In this document: positions 32,022 to 40,956 of the stretch, in pieces | How the letters are laid out: every line of letters begins with the position of its first letter | Position numbering within the stretch: the first letter of the stretch is position 1 | NCBI GenBank assembly: GCA_016190375.1 | Contig: JACPQR010000117.1 | Span: forward strand, 25,394 to 89,393 | Source of the DNA: Deltaproteobacteria bacterium | Lineage (GTDB): Bacteria > Myxococcota_A > Polyangia > JACPQR01 | Reading direction: 5' to 3' | DNA length: 64,000 nt | The notes under the pieces: model-generated | Database searches by the model: none | What the model was told of the DNA's origin: nothing | Seen by the model: the letters and a program-made list of their open reading frames with translations, nothing else | Program-made: the position numbers and the translations under genes

Positions 32022-33839
32022 GTGGCCGAGGGTTTCTCCGAGATCCGCTCCATCCTGGCGACCGACTGCGGGTCGACCACCACCAAGGCGATCCTGATCG
32101 AGCGCCGAGAGGGAGCCTACGGGTTGGTCACACGCGGCGAGGCCCCGACGACCGTCGAGGCTCCGTTCGAGGACGTGACCAGGGGCGTCCTCAACGCGAT
32201 CATGGAGGTCGAGGAGCTGTCTGGACGCAAGTTCCTCGACGGCGACCGGATCATCACCCCGGAGCAGGAGCGGGACGGGCGCCGGGTCGGGGCCGACGTC
32301 TACATCTCCACCTCCAGCGCCGGCGGGGGCCTGCAGATGATGGTGGCCGGCGTCGTCAAGAACATGTCGACCGAGAGCGCCGCACGCGCCGCGCTCGGCG
32401 CGGGCGCGATCGTGATGGACTCGCTCGCGATCAACGACGGCCGCCTGCCCCACCAGAAGATCGAGCGGATCCGGCACCTGCGCCCCGATATGATCCTGCT
32501 CGCCGGCGGAGTCGACGGCGGGACGCGATCGCACGTGATCGAGCTCGCGGAGCTGACCGCGGCGGCCAGGCCCCGCCCCCGGCTCGGAGCGGGCTTCGAC
32601 CTGCCGGTGATCTACGCCGGCAACGTCGACGTCCAGGCCGACGTGCGGCGGATCCTCGGGGACAAGTGCGCGCTGCAGACGGTCGAGAACGTGCGGCCGA
32701 CGCTGGAGGACGAGAACCTCTTGCCGGCGAGGGAGCGGATCCACGACCTGTTCATGGAGCACGTGATGGCGCAGGCGCCCGGCTACAAGAAGCTGATGAG
32801 CTGGACGGACGCGCCGATCATGCCCACGCCCGGCGCCGTCGGGGCGATCATCCAGACCATCGCGGCCCGCGAGAAGATCAGCGTCGTGGGCGTGGACATC
32901 GGCGGGGCGACGACGGACGTCTTCAGCGTCTTCAAGGGCAAGTTCAACCGGACGGTCTCCGCGAACCTCGGCATGAGCTACTCGGTCTCGAACGTGCTCG
33001 CCGAGGCCGGTCTCGACGACATCCTGCGCTGGGTGCCCTTCGACATCGACGAGGAGGAGCTGCGCAACCGGATCGGCAACAAGATGATCCGTCCGACCAC
33101 GATCCCGCAGACCCTCGAGGAGCTGCAGATCGAGCAGGCGATCAGCCGAGAGGCGCTGCGCCTCGCGTTCGTGCAGCACAAGGAGTTCGCCGTCGAGCTG
33201 CGCGGCGTCCAGATGGAGCGGACCATCAGCGACGCCTTCAGGCAGTCGGGCAGCGGCGGTACTCTCGTCGACATGGGGGAGCTGGACCTCCTCGTCGGAT
33301 CGGGCGGCGTCCTGTCGCACGCTCCGCGCCGGTCGCAGAGCGCGATGATGATGATCGACGCCTTCGAGCCCGAGGGCGTCACCCACCTCGCGGTCGACTC
33401 GATCTTCATGATGCCCCAGCTCGGCGTCCTCGCGTCGATCCACGAGGTCGCGGCGACCCAGGTCTTCGACAGGGACTGCCTCATCAGGCTGGGCTCCTGC
33501 ATCGCGCCGGTGGGCGTCGCGACCAGGCCGGGCGCCGACTGCATGACCGTCACGGTGGACGCCCGGGGCAAGACCATCCGCGAGAAGGTGCCCTTCGGCT
33601 CGATGCGGCTCGTCCCGCTCGAGTACACCGGTCGGCTGAAGGCCACCGTGACCCCGGCCCGCGGCTTCGACGTGGGCGCCGGCCCCGGCCAGCCGCTCGA
33701 GACCGAGGTCGAAGGCGGCGCCGTGGGCCTGGTGATCGACGCGCGCGGCCGCCCCCTGAAGATCCCGTCCGGCAAGGCCGAGCGGGTGCCCAAGCTCGGC
33801 GAGTGGATCCGGGCGCTCTCGACGTACCCGGAAACCTAG
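32022..33839 (+). CDS. MutL/GlmL-family ASKHA ATPase, no mutase partner
   Basis: 605 residues from GTG. The N-terminal nucleotide motif is LATDCGSTTTKAILIERR and the second is VVGVDIGGATTDVFSVFKG, placing it in the glutamate-mutase-associated MutL (GlmL) branch of the actin/Hsp70 fold. Other family features include STSSAGGGLQMMVAGVVK, DMILLAGGVDGGTRSHV and MGELDLLVGSGGVLSHAPRR. In clostridia GlmL sits between the subunits of coenzyme B12-dependent glutamate mutase; here no mutase subunit or B12 gene is present in the window. Instead it heads a run of six genes (next start 1 base after its stop) that encode membrane proteins. The enzymatic role in this setting is unknown; an ATP-driven assembly or gating factor is a guess. 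Confidence 0.85.
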   Translation: MAEGFSEIRSILATDCGSTTTKAILIERREGAYGLVTRGEAPTTVEAPFEDVTRGVLNAIMEVEELSGRKFLDGDRIITPEQERDGRRVGADVYISTSSAGGGLQMMVAGVVKNMSTESAARAALGAGAIVMDSLAINDGRLPHQKIERIRHLRPDMILLAGGVDGGTRSHVIELAELTAAARPRPRLGAGFDLPVIYAGNVDVQADVRRILGDKCALQTVENVRPTLEDENLLPARERIHDLFMEHVMAQAPGYKKLMSWTDAPIMPTPGAVGAIIQTIAAREKISVVGVDIGGATTDVFSVFKGKFNRTVSANLGMSYSVSNVLAEAGLDDILRWVPFDIDEEELRNRIGNKMIRPTTIPQTLEELQIEQAISREALRLAFVQHKEFAVELRGVQMERTISDAFRQSGSGGTLVDMGELDLLVGSGGVLSHAPRRSQSAMMMIDAFEPEGVTHLAVDSIFMMPQLGVLASIHEVAATQVFDRDCLIRLGSCIAPVGVATRPGADCMTVTVDARGKTIREKVPFGSMRLVPLEYTGRLKATVTPARGFDVGAGPGQPLETEVEGGAVGLVIDARGRPLKIPSGKAERVPKLGEWIRALSTYPET

Positions 33840-33840
33840 G

Positions 33841-34968
33841 ATGGCGCACGCCTACACACCCGGCCTGAAGGTCACCGAGCGCGCGGTCATCCGCAAGCAG
33901 CGCAGGCTCCCGCTCGCGGGCGAGGTCCTCGTCGAGGAGGGCCAGCCGCTCCGGTCGTCCGACGTGGTCGCGCGAGCCGATCTTCCCGGCAAGGTCTACC
34001 CGCTCAACGTCGGCGGGCAGCTCAACGTCCTGCCCGAGGACCTGCCCCACGTGATGTCGAAGAAGGAAGGCGACCGGGTGGCCAAGGACGAGGTGATCGC
34101 CGAGACGGCGGGCATCTTCGGCCTCTTCAAGAGCCGCTCGAAGGCGCCGGTGGCCGGCTTCGTCGAGTCGATCTCGAGGCGCACCGGCCAGGTCATGCTG
34201 CGCGAGGCGCCCATCCCGATAGAGGTCGACGCCTACGTCGACGGCAGGGTCGTCGAGGTCTTCCCGACCGAGGGCGTCGCCGTCGAGTGCGAGGGCGTCT
34301 TCGTCCAGGGCATCTTCGGCCTGGCCGGCGAGGTGCACGGCCCGATCCGGATGATCGCGGGCCCGGGCGAGCGCCTGAACGACTCGATGATCACCCCGGA
34401 GCTCCGCGGGGCGATCGCGGTCGGAGGGTCGCTCCTCGGCATCGACGTCTACCGCGCGGCGGTCACCGCGGGCCTTTCGGCGATCGTCGTGGGCGGGATG
34501 CACTACCGCGACATCAAGCAGATCCTCGGCTACGAGCTCGGCGTCGCGATCACCGGCCACGAGAAGCTCGGGACGACGGTCATCGTGACCGAGGGCTTCG
34601 GCGAGATCGCCATGGCGCGGGGAACGCACACGTTGCTCGAGCGCCATCAGGGCGAGCTCGCCGCGGCGAACGGCGCGACCCAGATCCGTGCGGGCGTGAT
34701 CCGCCCCGAGGTGATCATCCCCTCGCTCGATCGCTCCGCCGGGGCGTCGGCGGAGCCCGACGGCCCCCCGGAGGGCATCGCGGTCGGATCGACGATACGC
34801 GTGATCCGGGCGCCCCACTTCGGTCGCCTCGCGACCGTGGTCTCGCTGCCGGTCGAGCTTCGCGAGATGGAGTCCGAGACGATGGTCCGCGTGCTCGAGG
34901 CGCGCTTCGACGACGGCACCGAGGTCGTGGTCCCCCGATCGAACGTGGAGATGATCGAGAGGCGATGA
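33841..34968 (+). CDS. barrel-sandwich / KOW-like protein of the mutL cluster
   Basis: 375 residues. The N-terminal ~135 residues read like a hybrid-motif (lipoyl/RnfC-like) domain: RADLPGKVYPLNVGGQLNV, then SKKEGDRVAKDEVIAETAGIFGLFKSRSKAPVAG, a pattern of beta strands around G-D-x-V turns. There is no biotin/lipoyl acceptor MKM or DKA motif. The middle (about 150-270) is a beta/alpha segment rich in Gly (GPIRMIAGPGERLNDSMI, GGSLLGIDVYRAAVTAG). The last ~65 residues (VGSTIRVIRAPHFGRLATVV... VLEARFDDGTEVVVPRSNVE) look like a KOW/SH3-type barrel. No signal peptide or membrane span, so probably cytoplasmic and peripheral. Its stop overlaps the next ATG (ATGA). Confidence 0.7.
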   Translation: MAHAYTPGLKVTERAVIRKQRRLPLAGEVLVEEGQPLRSSDVVARADLPGKVYPLNVGGQLNVLPEDLPHVMSKKEGDRVAKDEVIAETAGIFGLFKSRSKAPVAGFVESISRRTGQVMLREAPIPIEVDAYVDGRVVEVFPTEGVAVECEGVFVQGIFGLAGEVHGPIRMIAGPGERLNDSMITPELRGAIAVGGSLLGIDVYRAAVTAGLSAIVVGGMHYRDIKQILGYELGVAITGHEKLGTTVIVTEGFGEIAMARGTHTLLERHQGELAAANGATQIRAGVIRPEVIIPSLDRSAGASAEPDGPPEGIAVGSTIRVIRAPHFGRLATVVSLPVELREMESETMVRVLEARFDDGTEVVVPRSNVEMIERR

Positions 34969-36812
34969 GGATCCTCGCGCTCGTTCTCGTCTCCGCCCTC
35001 GTCGGCTGCGCCGGGGAGAACCACGTCGCGCCCGCCGGAGCTCGCGCCGCCGTCGTCACCGTGGACGGCACCGCACGGCTCCGGGTGACTTTCGAGATGT
35101 CCAGGGACGACGGAGCAGGTCTGAAGGTGGTCCGCGAGTACCAGGTCCTTCGCGCCCACGACGTCGGCGGGCCCTTCGAGCCATTCGCTCACTCGAAGGT
35201 CGAGATCGTGTCGAAGCAGGTTCGCGCGAGGGGCAAGACCAGGTCCGTCGCCACGCGGCTCCGCTCGGTCGACGACACGAGCGCCTTGCCAGGCCGGACC
35301 TACGTCTACCAGGTGTGGGCCCTCGCCGAGCGCGAGGTGGGCTCGGCCTCCCAGGCCGGAGCGTTCTCGGGGAGCGTCGTCACTCGGCCGGTCGCGCTTC
35401 CTGGAGCGGCCGGCCCGTCACCCGAAGGCCCTCGTGGCGTCGCGAACGCGGCTGCCGCCGCCCCGGAAGGCGACGATGGAAGGCACGTCGACGTGTCGTT
35501 CGAGATCAGCCCCGACGACGGCGGCGGGAGCCGACCGGTCGACGGCTACGTCGTCCTGAGAGCCACGAAGAAGAGCGGCCCGTACATCCCCTTCGTGGAG
35601 GACGGCGCACCCGCCGGCGCCCTCGAGGAGCCCGTGGATCCGAGCGCCAGCGAGGACCGCGTCCGGTACCTGGTGGGCCTGCTCGGCTCGAATGCCCGGA
35701 TCGACCCGGCGGACCTGCCCGCGAAGCGAGCGCTGGTCCGGTCAGGGCAGCTCCGCGACCCGGGCGACGAGGAGGGCCGGCCGGAGCCCCTGGCCGCCTC
35801 GCTCGCCGGCGTGATCCTCGACGAGGTCGCGGGCTCGCGACCGCCGGATCCTGCGGCGTCCCGGCGCCGGACCGTCACCGACACCGTCGCTCGCGACGGT
35901 CCCTTCCACTACCGGATCTACACCGTGCCGGCGCGCGGGGACGCGGTCCGGGTCCAGGTCCGGCGGCCCGCGCGGCCCGCCGCGAGCTGGGTCTCGATCG
36001 ACAAGCTGAACATGGCGATCCTGCTCGGCGCGGCGTTCCTGTTGACCCTCGTCCTCGTCCAGCGCGCCTCCCGGAGCGGTCACCAGATGTTCATCCGGCG
36101 GATCGCGGGCATCGACGCGCTCGAGGAGGCCGTGGGCCGCGCGACGGAGATGGGCCGGCCGATCCTCTATGTCCCCGGCATCGACGAGATCCAGAACATC
36201 CAGACGATCGCGAGCCTGCTCATCCTCGGCCGCGTCTCGGAGCTCGTGGCTCGATACGACTCCCAGATCCGCGTCCCCTGCTGCATCCCGATCGTGGCGA
36301 CCGTCGCCGAGGAGGTCGTGCGGCAGGGCTTCTACAACGCCGGCCGGCCCGACCAGCACCGGCCGCAGAACATCCAGTGGATCAGCTCCGAGCAGTTCGC
36401 CTTCTGCGCCGGGACGAACGGCATCATGCTCAGGGACAGGCCCGCGACGAACGTCTTTCTGGGTCGGTTCTTCGCCGAGTCCCTGATCCTCGCGGAGACG
36501 GGCTACGTCAACAAGGCGATCCAGATCGGCGGCACGGCGGAGATCACGCAGCTACCGTTCTTCATCGCCGCCTGCGACTACGCGATCATCGGCGAGGAGC
36601 TGTTCGCCATCTCGGCATACATGACCCGGGAGCCCAAGCTCCTCGGATCGCTCAAGGCCGCCGACTGGATCAAGGCGGGAGTGCTCCTGATCGTCACGGC
36701 CGCCGCGCTCGGCGGCCTTCTGGCCTGGACGGCGGCGCCGCTCTCGGGGCCGACCGCCCTCGTGGTCGAGTGGGCGCTCAGGCTCGTCGGCTTCCTGGCG
36801 CCGGGGACGTGA
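34965..36812 (+). CDS. DUF6754-type membrane protein with lipobox and Fn3-like repeats
   Basis: 615 residues. The N-terminus is a lipoprotein-type signal (ALVGC, Cys at residue 15). Two Fn3-like beta domains follow, with parallel phrases VTFEMSRDDGAGLKVVREYQVLRA and VSFEISPDDGGGSRPVDGYVVLRA; between and after them is variable sequence. A membrane span (LNMAILLGAAFLLTLVLVQ) at about residue 346 precedes a conserved domain (IRRIAGIDALEEAVGRATEM, GRPILYVPGIDEIQNIQTIA, YVNKAIQIGGTAEITQLPFF) that I recognise as DUF6754-like. Two more spans close the protein (WIKAGVLLIVTAAALGGLLAW; VVEWALRLVGFLAP). Start overlaps the previous stop. Central component of the cluster; biochemical role unknown. Confidence 0.75.
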   Translation: MRILALVLVSALVGCAGENHVAPAGARAAVVTVDGTARLRVTFEMSRDDGAGLKVVREYQVLRAHDVGGPFEPFAHSKVEIVSKQVRARGKTRSVATRLRSVDDTSALPGRTYVYQVWALAEREVGSASQAGAFSGSVVTRPVALPGAAGPSPEGPRGVANAAAAAPEGDDGRHVDVSFEISPDDGGGSRPVDGYVVLRATKKSGPYIPFVEDGAPAGALEEPVDPSASEDRVRYLVGLLGSNARIDPADLPAKRALVRSGQLRDPGDEEGRPEPLAASLAGVILDEVAGSRPPDPAASRRRTVTDTVARDGPFHYRIYTVPARGDAVRVQVRRPARPAASWVSIDKLNMAILLGAAFLLTLVLVQRASRSGHQMFIRRIAGIDALEEAVGRATEMGRPILYVPGIDEIQNIQTIASLLILGRVSELVARYDSQIRVPCCIPIVATVAEEVVRQGFYNAGRPDQHRPQNIQWISSEQFAFCAGTNGIMLRDRPATNVFLGRFFAESLILAETGYVNKAIQIGGTAEITQLPFFIAACDYAIIGEELFAISAYMTREPKLLGSLKAADWIKAGVLLIVTAAALGGLLAWTAAPLSGPTALVVEWALRLVGFLAPGT

Positions 36813-36813
36813 C

Positions 36814-37467
36814 GTGAAGCAGACCCTTCCACTCGTCATCACCTTCGTCCTCGGCGTCCTGTTCGTCGTCGAGTTCTTCATCCCCGCCCACGGAGTCCAC
36901 GAGCTGACCGCGCTCCTGCAGGAATGGGGCTCCGTCCTCGCGGCCTTCGCGTTCATCCTGGGCGGAATCAACCTGATGCAGGCGAACCTCCCGAGGATCT
37001 GGCGGCGCGAGAAGGACTGGCCCTACAAGGTCGTCCTCGTCGCGAGCGCTCTGGTCATGCTCGGCGTCGGCCTCTGGGAGGGCCAGGAAGGCAGGACGTT
37101 CCTCTACCTGTACGACCACATCTTCGCGCCGTGCAACGCGACGATGTTCGCGCTCCTCGCCTTCTTCATCACCTCGGCGGCCTTCCGCGCGTTCCGCGCC
37201 CGGAACCTCGAGGCGTTCCTGATGCTGTCGACCGCCGTCCTCGTGATGCTCTGCGTGGTCCCGCTCGGCGAGCTCGTCGCGCTCCTCTTCCCCGAACCGC
37301 TGCGGACGACCATCGCCTCCTTGCCGTCCGACATCAAGGACTGGATCCTCGACTACGGCAACAACGCCGGCAGGCGCGCCATCATGATCGGCGCGGCCCT
37401 CGGCGCAATCGCGACGGGCCTGAGGGTCATCCTGGGGCTCGAGCGCTCGCACCTGGGGGGTGAGTAG
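36814..37467 (+). CDS. polytopic membrane protein of the mutL cluster (6 spans)
   Basis: 217 residues from GTG, 1 base after the preceding stop. About six membrane helices: residues 5-24, 38-57, 72-90, 107-126, 133-155 and 188-206, with LPRIWRREKDWPYKV as a basic cytoplasmic loop and PSDIKDWILDYGNNAGRRAIM before the last helix. Charged residues in helices are few. No transporter or enzyme signature recognised. Placement among DUF6754 and two other membrane proteins suggests it is a structural or channel subunit of the same complex (inference). Confidence 0.7.
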   Translation: MKQTLPLVITFVLGVLFVVEFFIPAHGVHELTALLQEWGSVLAAFAFILGGINLMQANLPRIWRREKDWPYKVVLVASALVMLGVGLWEGQEGRTFLYLYDHIFAPCNATMFALLAFFITSAAFRAFRARNLEAFLMLSTAVLVMLCVVPLGELVALLFPEPLRTTIASLPSDIKDWILDYGNNAGRRAIMIGAALGAIATGLRVILGLERSHLGGE

Positions 37468-37469
37468 CC

Positions 37470-38345
37470 GTGAAGCTCGCGTGGGAAAAGCTCCAGAGCT
37501 TCGACCGCCGCTGGCTCTTCCTCGCGATGGGCCTCGCGATCGCGCTGCCGCTGATGTTCGAGTTCACGATGCCCTTCACGACGAGCCCGCGGGTGCGCGC
37601 ACTGTACGACGAGATCGAGACCCTCCCGCCCGGCACTCAGGTGCTGCTCGCCATCGACTACGACCCTGCCTCGAAGCCCGAGCTCGAGCCCTTCGCCCGC
37701 GCGGTCCTCCGACAGCTCCTGCTGAGGCGCTGCCGCGTCGTCCTCATGACGCTCTGGGACAAGGCCCCGCCCATCGTGATGGCGCTCATCGAGGACATCA
37801 TCGAGGGCGAGCACGACCGGCATCGCGGTCTCTTCGAGGGCCGGGACGATCCGCCGTTGCGTTACGGCGTCGACTACGTGTTCTTCGGCTTCAAGGAGGG
37901 CAAGGAGATCGTCATCGCGGGCCTCGGCCAGAGCTTCAGACAGATCTACCCCGCCGACTATCGCGAGAGGCCCGTCGGCCAGCTCCCGATCATGAACGGC
38001 ATCAATCGGCTGAGCGACTTCCCCCTCATCGTCGAGGTCTCCGCGGGCTTCCCCGGCACCAAGGAGTGGGTCCAGCAGGTCGTGACGCGCTACGGCCTGC
38101 GCTACGCCGCGGCGACGACCTCGGTGTCGGTGACCGAGCTGTCGCCCTACTACCCCAGGCAGATGTTCTCGCTCGTCGGGGGCATGAGAGGCGCGGCGGA
38201 GTACGAGAAGCTCGTGGGTCAGGTGGGCCTGGCCACCCGCGGCCTCAACGTCCTCACCGTCGGGCACGTCGTCATCGTCCTCGCCATCACGATGGGAAAC
38301 GTCATCTACTTCAAGACGCGCAAGCGAAAGCGGGGGGCACGGTGA
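37470..38345 (+). CDS. bitopic membrane protein with large extracytoplasmic domain
   Basis: 291 residues from GTG, 2 bases after the previous stop. An N-terminal span (about 14-35, RWLFLAMGLAIALPLMFEFTMP) and a C-terminal span (about 262-284, VLTVGHVVIVLAITMGNVIYF) enclose a ~225-residue alpha/beta domain (GTQVLLAIDYDPASKPELEP, RCRVVLMTLWDKAPPIVMAL, GVDYVFFGFKEGKEIVIAGL) that has Rossmann-like strand-helix alternation. Basic residues after the last span (KTRKRKRGAR) put both ends in the cytoplasm, so the domain lies outside. No active-site motif recognised. Its stop overlaps the next gene's start region. Confidence 0.7.
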   Translation: MKLAWEKLQSFDRRWLFLAMGLAIALPLMFEFTMPFTTSPRVRALYDEIETLPPGTQVLLAIDYDPASKPELEPFARAVLRQLLLRRCRVVLMTLWDKAPPIVMALIEDIIEGEHDRHRGLFEGRDDPPLRYGVDYVFFGFKEGKEIVIAGLGQSFRQIYPADYRERPVGQLPIMNGINRLSDFPLIVEVSAGFPGTKEWVQQVVTRYGLRYAAATTSVSVTELSPYYPRQMFSLVGGMRGAAEYEKLVGQVGLATRGLNVLTVGHVVIVLAITMGNVIYFKTRKRKRGAR

Positions 38346-39118
38346 TGCCCTTCATCGACGTCCTCGGCGCCTGGATCGCCATCTTCATCACCTTCTGCAT
38401 CCTGTCGTACCTTTACGACGACAACCCGTTCTACAAGCTCGCGGAGCACCTGTTCGTCGGCACGTCGGTGGGATACTCGCTCGTCCTGCAATGGTTCGGA
38501 ACGGTGAAGCCAAACCTCGTGGATCGGCTGACCGCAAGCGAGCTCGGCGCCGCGCGCTTCGTCTACCTCGTGCCCTGCGCGCTCGTCCTCTGCCTCTTCA
38601 TGAAGCTGACGAACCGCTACAACTGGATGGGCCGCCTCGCGATCGCGTTCGTGATCGGCATCTACGCGGGCCAGAACATCCCCGCCTACGCGAACAGCGA
38701 CCTGCTCACCCAGATCTACGTGACCACCCGGGAGGTCTTCACGAGCGGCGACAAGCCCCTCTCCGACATCATCGGCATCGTCGTCCTCGTGGTCGGCGTC
38801 GTCGCCTCGCTCATGTACTTCTTCCTCTCGCGCGAGCACAAGGGCTGGTTCGGACGCATGTCGAAGGTCGGCATCTGGGTACTGATGATCGGATTCGGCG
38901 CGAGCTTCGGCTACACCGTGCAGGGCCGGATCAGCCTCGCGATCGGGGTCGCCATGGACGTCCTCGACATCAGCCGCCCGGCCGCCGAGGCCCGCCAGGT
39001 CCACGGCCCCGTCGTCTCCGCCATCTCGATCGCCATCATCGCCGTCGGCCTGATATGGATGCGCCGAAGAGGCACGCGCACCCCGCCGGAGAGGGACACG
39101 CACCCGCCCTCCAACTAG
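38345..39118 (+). CDS. polytopic membrane protein, last gene of the mutL cluster
   Basis: 257 residues from ATG 38345 (GTG 38342 is also in frame). Seven or so membrane helices: MPFIDVLGAWIAIFITFCIL, EHLFVGTSVGYSLVLQWF, ARFVYLVPCALVLCLFM, GRLAIAFVIGIYAGQNIP, DIIGIVVLVVGVVASLMYFF, VGIWVLMIGFGASFGYTV, and VSAISIAIIAVGLIWM. The tail is short and basic. No family with known function recognised. The ATG abuts the stop of the preceding gene (TGATG), and a 9-base inverted repeat spanning its stop closes the operon. Confidence 0.7.
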   Translation: MPFIDVLGAWIAIFITFCILSYLYDDNPFYKLAEHLFVGTSVGYSLVLQWFGTVKPNLVDRLTASELGAARFVYLVPCALVLCLFMKLTNRYNWMGRLAIAFVIGIYAGQNIPAYANSDLLTQIYVTTREVFTSGDKPLSDIIGIVVLVVGVVASLMYFFLSREHKGWFGRMSKVGIWVLMIGFGASFGYTVQGRISLAIGVAMDVLDISRPAAEARQVHGPVVSAISIAIIAVGLIWMRRRGTRTPPERDTHPPSN

Positions 39119-39162
39119 CGAATTACAAACGCGTTTCGGGGACAACCGCGCGTTTCGCTAGT
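39114..39162. terminator. candidate bidirectional terminator between the mutL cluster and lexA
   Basis: ACTAGCGAA (39114-39122) and TTCGCTAGT (39154-39162) are perfect 9-base arms with a 31-base loop that itself contains AAACGCGTTT. The left arm contains the stop codon of the plus-strand gene and the right arm contains the stop codon of lexA, so the dyad is shared by two convergent genes. There is no T tract, so termination might be rho-dependent or the dyad might only protect 3' ends. Confidence 0.4.
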
Positions 39163-39784
39163 GGAGCCTGCGATAGACGCCGATCACGATGCCGAGGAGC
39201 TGTGTCGTCCGGAAGTCGTCGCGGCGGACGAGGATCGGCGCGAGCTGCGAGTTGGCGGGCTGCAGCCGGATGTAATCCCGCTCCGGGAACCAGTACTTCA
39301 CCGTCGCGTCCTCGCCGATCATTGCGACGACGACGTCGCCGCGCTCGGCCGTGAGCTGCTTGCGGACGAATACGTAGTCGCCATCGAGGATGCCCGCCTC
39401 GATCATGGAATCGCCGCGGACTCGGAGGCCGAAGACCTCGCGGTTGTTCCCGATGAAGTACCGGTCCACCGTGACGCTCCCCTCGAGGTTCTCGGTCGCG
39501 AGAAGCGGCGCGCCGGCTGCGACCCGTCCCAGGATGGGGATCTCGATCTCCGAGTACGAGGTCGTCCTGACGCCCGTCGTCGGCCGCAGAGCGCGCGATT
39601 TCATGTCCTCGCGCTTCAGGTAGCCCTTGCGCTCGAGCGCCCGCAGGTGGTCGTTGACCCCGTTCGTGCTCCGGATCCCCATGAAGACCCCGATCTCCCG
39701 CAATGTCGGCGGAAAACCTCGGTCGTCTATGGACTTGCGGATGTAATCCAGGACCATCTGCTGCCGCTTGGTCAGACCCGTCAT
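39158..39784 (-). CDS. lexA: SOS repressor LexA
   Basis: 208-residue repressor of the DNA-damage response. The N-terminal winged helix-turn-helix spans residues 1-70 ([56 protein letters not shown]). The C-terminal S24 peptidase domain has the self-cleavage site Ala-Gly in [10 protein letters not shown], the catalytic Ser in [10 protein letters not shown] and the catalytic Lys in [15 protein letters not shown] 39784 is preceded by GGAGG. A Myxococcus-like LexA box is visible 68-83 bases upstream, consistent with autoregulation. Confidence 0.95.
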   Translation of the reverse strand: MTGLTKRQQMVLDYIRKSIDDRGFPPTLREIGVFMGIRSTNGVNDHLRALERKGYLKREDMKSRALRPTTGVRTTSYSEIEIPILGRVAAGAPLLATENLEGSVTVDRYFIGNNREVFGLRVRGDSMIEAGILDGDYVFVRKQLTAERGDVVVAMIGEDATVKYWFPERDYIRLQPANSQLAPILVRRDDFRTTQLLGIVIGVYRRLH

Positions 39785-39851
39785 GGCGCCTCCGCCTCCG
39801 TCGCCGGGCGGCTCGTAAGTCCGCCTAGCCAAGAAGAACGAGGGCAGATTA

Positions 39852-39867
39852 CTGAACGTTGGAATAG
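39852..39867 (-). promoter_or_regulatory. candidate LexA box upstream of lexA
   Basis: On the minus strand the site reads CTATTCCAACGTTCAG. It keeps the CT[AG] start, the GTTCAG end and the spacing of the box I recall for Myxococcus xanthus LexA (CTRHAMRYBYGTTCAGS), with mismatches in the middle. It lies 68 bases upstream of the lexA ATG. The site could also repress the plus-strand gene at 40066. Confidence 0.4.
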
Positions 39868-40065
39868 ATGTCAAATAACACCTACACACAGGATCAGGAT
39901 CCGGGGCGTGGAAGACCCCCACGAATCGCAGATCGGTGGCGCCGAGGCGTGCGGCACCGAGATCGTTCCCCCGGCACGCACGTCCTTTCCGCTTCGCAAG
40001 AGCCCAAAGCGACCGTAGTCGCCGGGCCACCGCGGGTTTCCACACACGAAAGCGAGGCGCGTTCG

Positions 40066-40956
40066 ATGCTCGGTCCCCTGAGGTCCCTGTCCGTCTGGCT
40101 CGTTCCTGCGGCGCTGCTCGGTCCCGGGCTGGGCCTGTCAGGGGCGGGAGGTCCCCGGCTCTGCGTGGCCCCCCTGGTCGAGATGGATCCCCCGGTCATC
40201 ATCAGGCCCTACAGCCCGCCACCGCCACCTCCGCCAATCCGGGTGGTGGTCGTGCCTCCGAGAGTGGTGGTCCGACCCTACGTCGCGCCGGCCATTCGCT
40301 TCGCGCAGCCGCCACCTCCGATCCGTATCGTCCCGGCGCCGGTGTTCGTGACGCCCGTCCGAACGCCGACGCCGGTCGTGATCGAGGACCGAACCACCAT
40401 CATCGAACAGGACCCCGTCGACGACGGCACCGAGGGCACGATGGACGACCGCGGGGCCGGGCTGCGCGCCGCCCGACGAGTGGTCGTGGGCGGCGGGTAC
40501 GGCGGCATGATCCTGTCGGGTGACGACTCGTCATCGATCGGATCGAGCTACCGCCTCCACGTGGGCCTCGCGCTCCGGCAGGCCTCGGTGGGCCTCAGGC
40601 TCGATCTCGCGCCGGATGCGCTCGAGGTGCCGGCCGACTCCGGCCGCCCGACGAGCGCCTCGTACATGATCAGCGGCCTCGGGTTCGGCTATCACTTCAA
40701 CCCGGATGGCCTCCTTCACCCGGTGATGGGGGCTTCCGTCGAGCTTCACTCGATCGACCCCGACGACGGCGAGACGGCGGTTGGCTTCGGTGTCGGCGGG
40801 CGAGCCGGGCTCGAGATGGAGTATCCGCTCGACTTCGGCTCGCTCGGAGTCGGCCTCGACCTCACCGCCCACCGCAGGCTGATCTCGGACGACGACTTCC
40901 CGACGAGGATCGCCACCGCCCTCGCGTTCGGCGGCTACGTCGACTATCGCTTCTAG
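40066..40956 (+). CDS. outer-membrane beta-barrel-type protein with Pro-rich segment
   Basis: 296 residues. A weakly hydrophobic N-terminus ([20 protein letters not shown]) may be the signal. Residues about 42-110 are Pro/Val repeats ([40 protein letters not shown]), which could span peptidoglycan. Residues about 140-296 show alternating hydrophobic strands ([66 protein letters not shown]) and end in YVDYRF, the aromatic C-terminus of barrel proteins recognised by BamA. Its stop overlaps the convergent lipoprotein stop by 3 bases. Function unknown. Confidence 0.7.
   Translation: MLGPLRSLSVWLVPAALLGPGLGLSGAGGPRLCVAPLVEMDPPVIIRPYSPPPPPPPIRVVVVPPRVVVRPYVAPAIRFAQPPPPIRIVPAPVFVTPVRTPTPVVIEDRTTIIEQDPVDDGTEGTMDDRGAGLRAARRVVVGGGYGGMILSGDDSSSIGSSYRLHVGLALRQASVGLRLDLAPDALEVPADSGRPTSASYMISGLGFGYHFNPDGLLHPVMGASVELHSIDPDDGETAVGFGVGGRAGLEMEYPLDFGSLGVGLDLTAHRRLISDDDFPTRIATALAFGGYVDYRF

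Noticed and set aside
30603..33443. 946-codon minus-strand frame
   Set aside because: Antisense to the MutL-type ATPase gene and the secreted repeat gene, both supported by motifs.
32022..33839. DNA mismatch-repair MutL
   Set aside because: The name is shared only by accident. The motifs are ASKHA-type (DCGSTTTK, DIGGATTD), not the GHKL ATPase motifs of mismatch-repair MutL.
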